Assembly: GCA_045576295.1 (NCBI GenBank)
Contig: JAZNGF010000033.1
Span: 1 to 40,876 of the forward strand
DNA from: CAVALG01 sp045576295
GTDB taxonomy: Bacteria > Bacillota > Clostridia > Oscillospirales > Acutalibacteraceae
Length of the DNA stretch: 40,876 nt
Reading direction: 5' to 3'
The translations under genes were made by a program, and so were the position numbers. Under the pieces are notes generated by a model. That model was given only the letters and a program-made list of their open reading frames with translations, did not search any database and had not been told where the DNA came from. Positions 40,681 to 40,876 of this stretch are shown piece by piece; positions within the stretch are counted from its first letter, which is position 1, and the number at the start of each line of letters is the position of its first letter.

Positions 40681-40729
40681 GTAGAATTTGACACCAAAAG
40701 ACCGTTTTAGGTGAAATTCGACCCCAAAA
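40681..40729. repeat. Two imperfect 19-bp direct repeats, IS-end-like
   Basis: GTAGAATTTGACACCAAAA (40681-40699) and GTGAAATTCGACCCCAAAA (40711-40729) agree at 15 of 19 bases with a 30-bp period. Short direct repeats of this kind occur at the ends of IS21-family elements, but no transposase gene is in the window. The rest of 40580-40735 shows no gene. Confidence 0.5.
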
Positions 40730-40733
40730 AGGC

Positions 40734-40770
40734 AAAAAAATAATCTCTCAAGTCTAAACTTGAGAGATTA
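40734..40770 (-). terminator. Terminator of tRNA-Asn
   Basis: TAATCTCTCAAGT (40741-40753) and ACTTGAGAGATTA (40758-40770) form a perfect 13-bp stem with a 4-nt loop. On the minus strand a run of seven T follows. It starts 8 nt after the tRNA 3' end. Confidence 0.92.
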
Positions 40771-40777
40771 TTCATTC

Positions 40778-40853
40778 TGGCGCCTCAAACAGGGCTCGAA
40801 CCTGTGACACCGCGGTTAACAGCCGCGTGCTCTACCGACTGAGCTATTGAGGC
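40778..40853 (-). tRNA. tRNA-Asn (anticodon GTT), CCA encoded
   Basis: The 76-nt gene folds fully: acceptor GCCTCAA/TTGAGGC, D-arm GCTC/GAGC, anticodon stem CGCGG/CCGCG with loop CTGTTAA (anticodon GTT), and T-arm ACAGG/CCTGT with TTCGAGC. The discriminator is G, and CCA is encoded in the DNA. Its promoter must lie to the right of the window. Confidence 0.97.
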
Positions 40854-40876
40854 ATCGGTATATTTTAATATATGCG

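Noticed and set aside
40451..40735. Open frame on the minus strand upstream of KilA-N
   Set aside because: It overlaps the KilA-N start and its promoter in another frame and has no recognisable domain.

Overview
The window looks like part of the chromosome of a spore-forming, low-to-middle GC gut-type Clostridium, most likely from the Oscillospirales (Ruminococcaceae-like) group. This placement is an inference. It rests on a spoVAD gene, a dockerin-bearing secreted protein with CxxC repeats, a glgC/glgD glycogen cluster, a TPP riboswitch on an ECF thiamine transporter, and a T-box on the isoleucine/leucine operon. No single marker fixes the species. The window opens inside a tRNA-Thr(GGT) gene and closes just after a complete tRNA-Asn(GTT) gene, both on the minus strand.

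Layout from left to right. 0.2-2.6 kb (+): nfnA-nfnB, a flavin/Fe-S ferredoxin:NADP oxidoreductase (NfnAB/SudAB type). 2.6-6.5 kb (-): a four-gene Gld-like ABC system (ATPase, permease, GldG-like protein, DUF4340 protein). 6.6-12.5 kb (-): the glycogen operon glgB-glgC-glgD-glgA with its own promoter and terminator. 12.8-14.2 kb (+): promoter, TPP riboswitch, terminator, thiT, thiN. 14.3-15.1 kb (+): an unrecognised 249-residue protein. 15.1-22.3 kb (-): a DUF4886/dockerin secreted protein, a divergent serS, a Cthe_2159-like lipoprotein and a solitary spoVAD. 22.4-23.1 kb (+): a small lipoprotein.

23.1-36.0 kb (-) is one long branched-chain amino-acid operon: ilvA-ridA-leuA-leuC-leuD-leuB-ilvB-ilvN-ilvC-ilvD, followed by a DUF815 AAA ATPase. 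It starts from a consensus promoter and a 470-nt T-box leader. The leader appears to hold two stem-I sensors, one with a Leu codon (CTC) and one with an Ile codon (ATC). Both feed a single antiterminator/terminator. The operon covers threonine to isoleucine, pyruvate to valine, and the leucine branch, lacking only the final transaminase.

36.0-40.9 kb is less orderly. It has an SGNH hydrolase and a GtrA-family membrane gene broken by a 14-bp tandem duplication. These are followed by a LysM secreted gene cut off after its first domain. Next comes an accessory block (DUF4143-type ATPase, PLD-like protein, KilA-N protein, IS-like repeats) that ends at tRNA-Asn. The strongest candidate for something new is the dual-specifier T-box leader. 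Second are the slippage-broken gtrA and the accessory block beside the tRNA.
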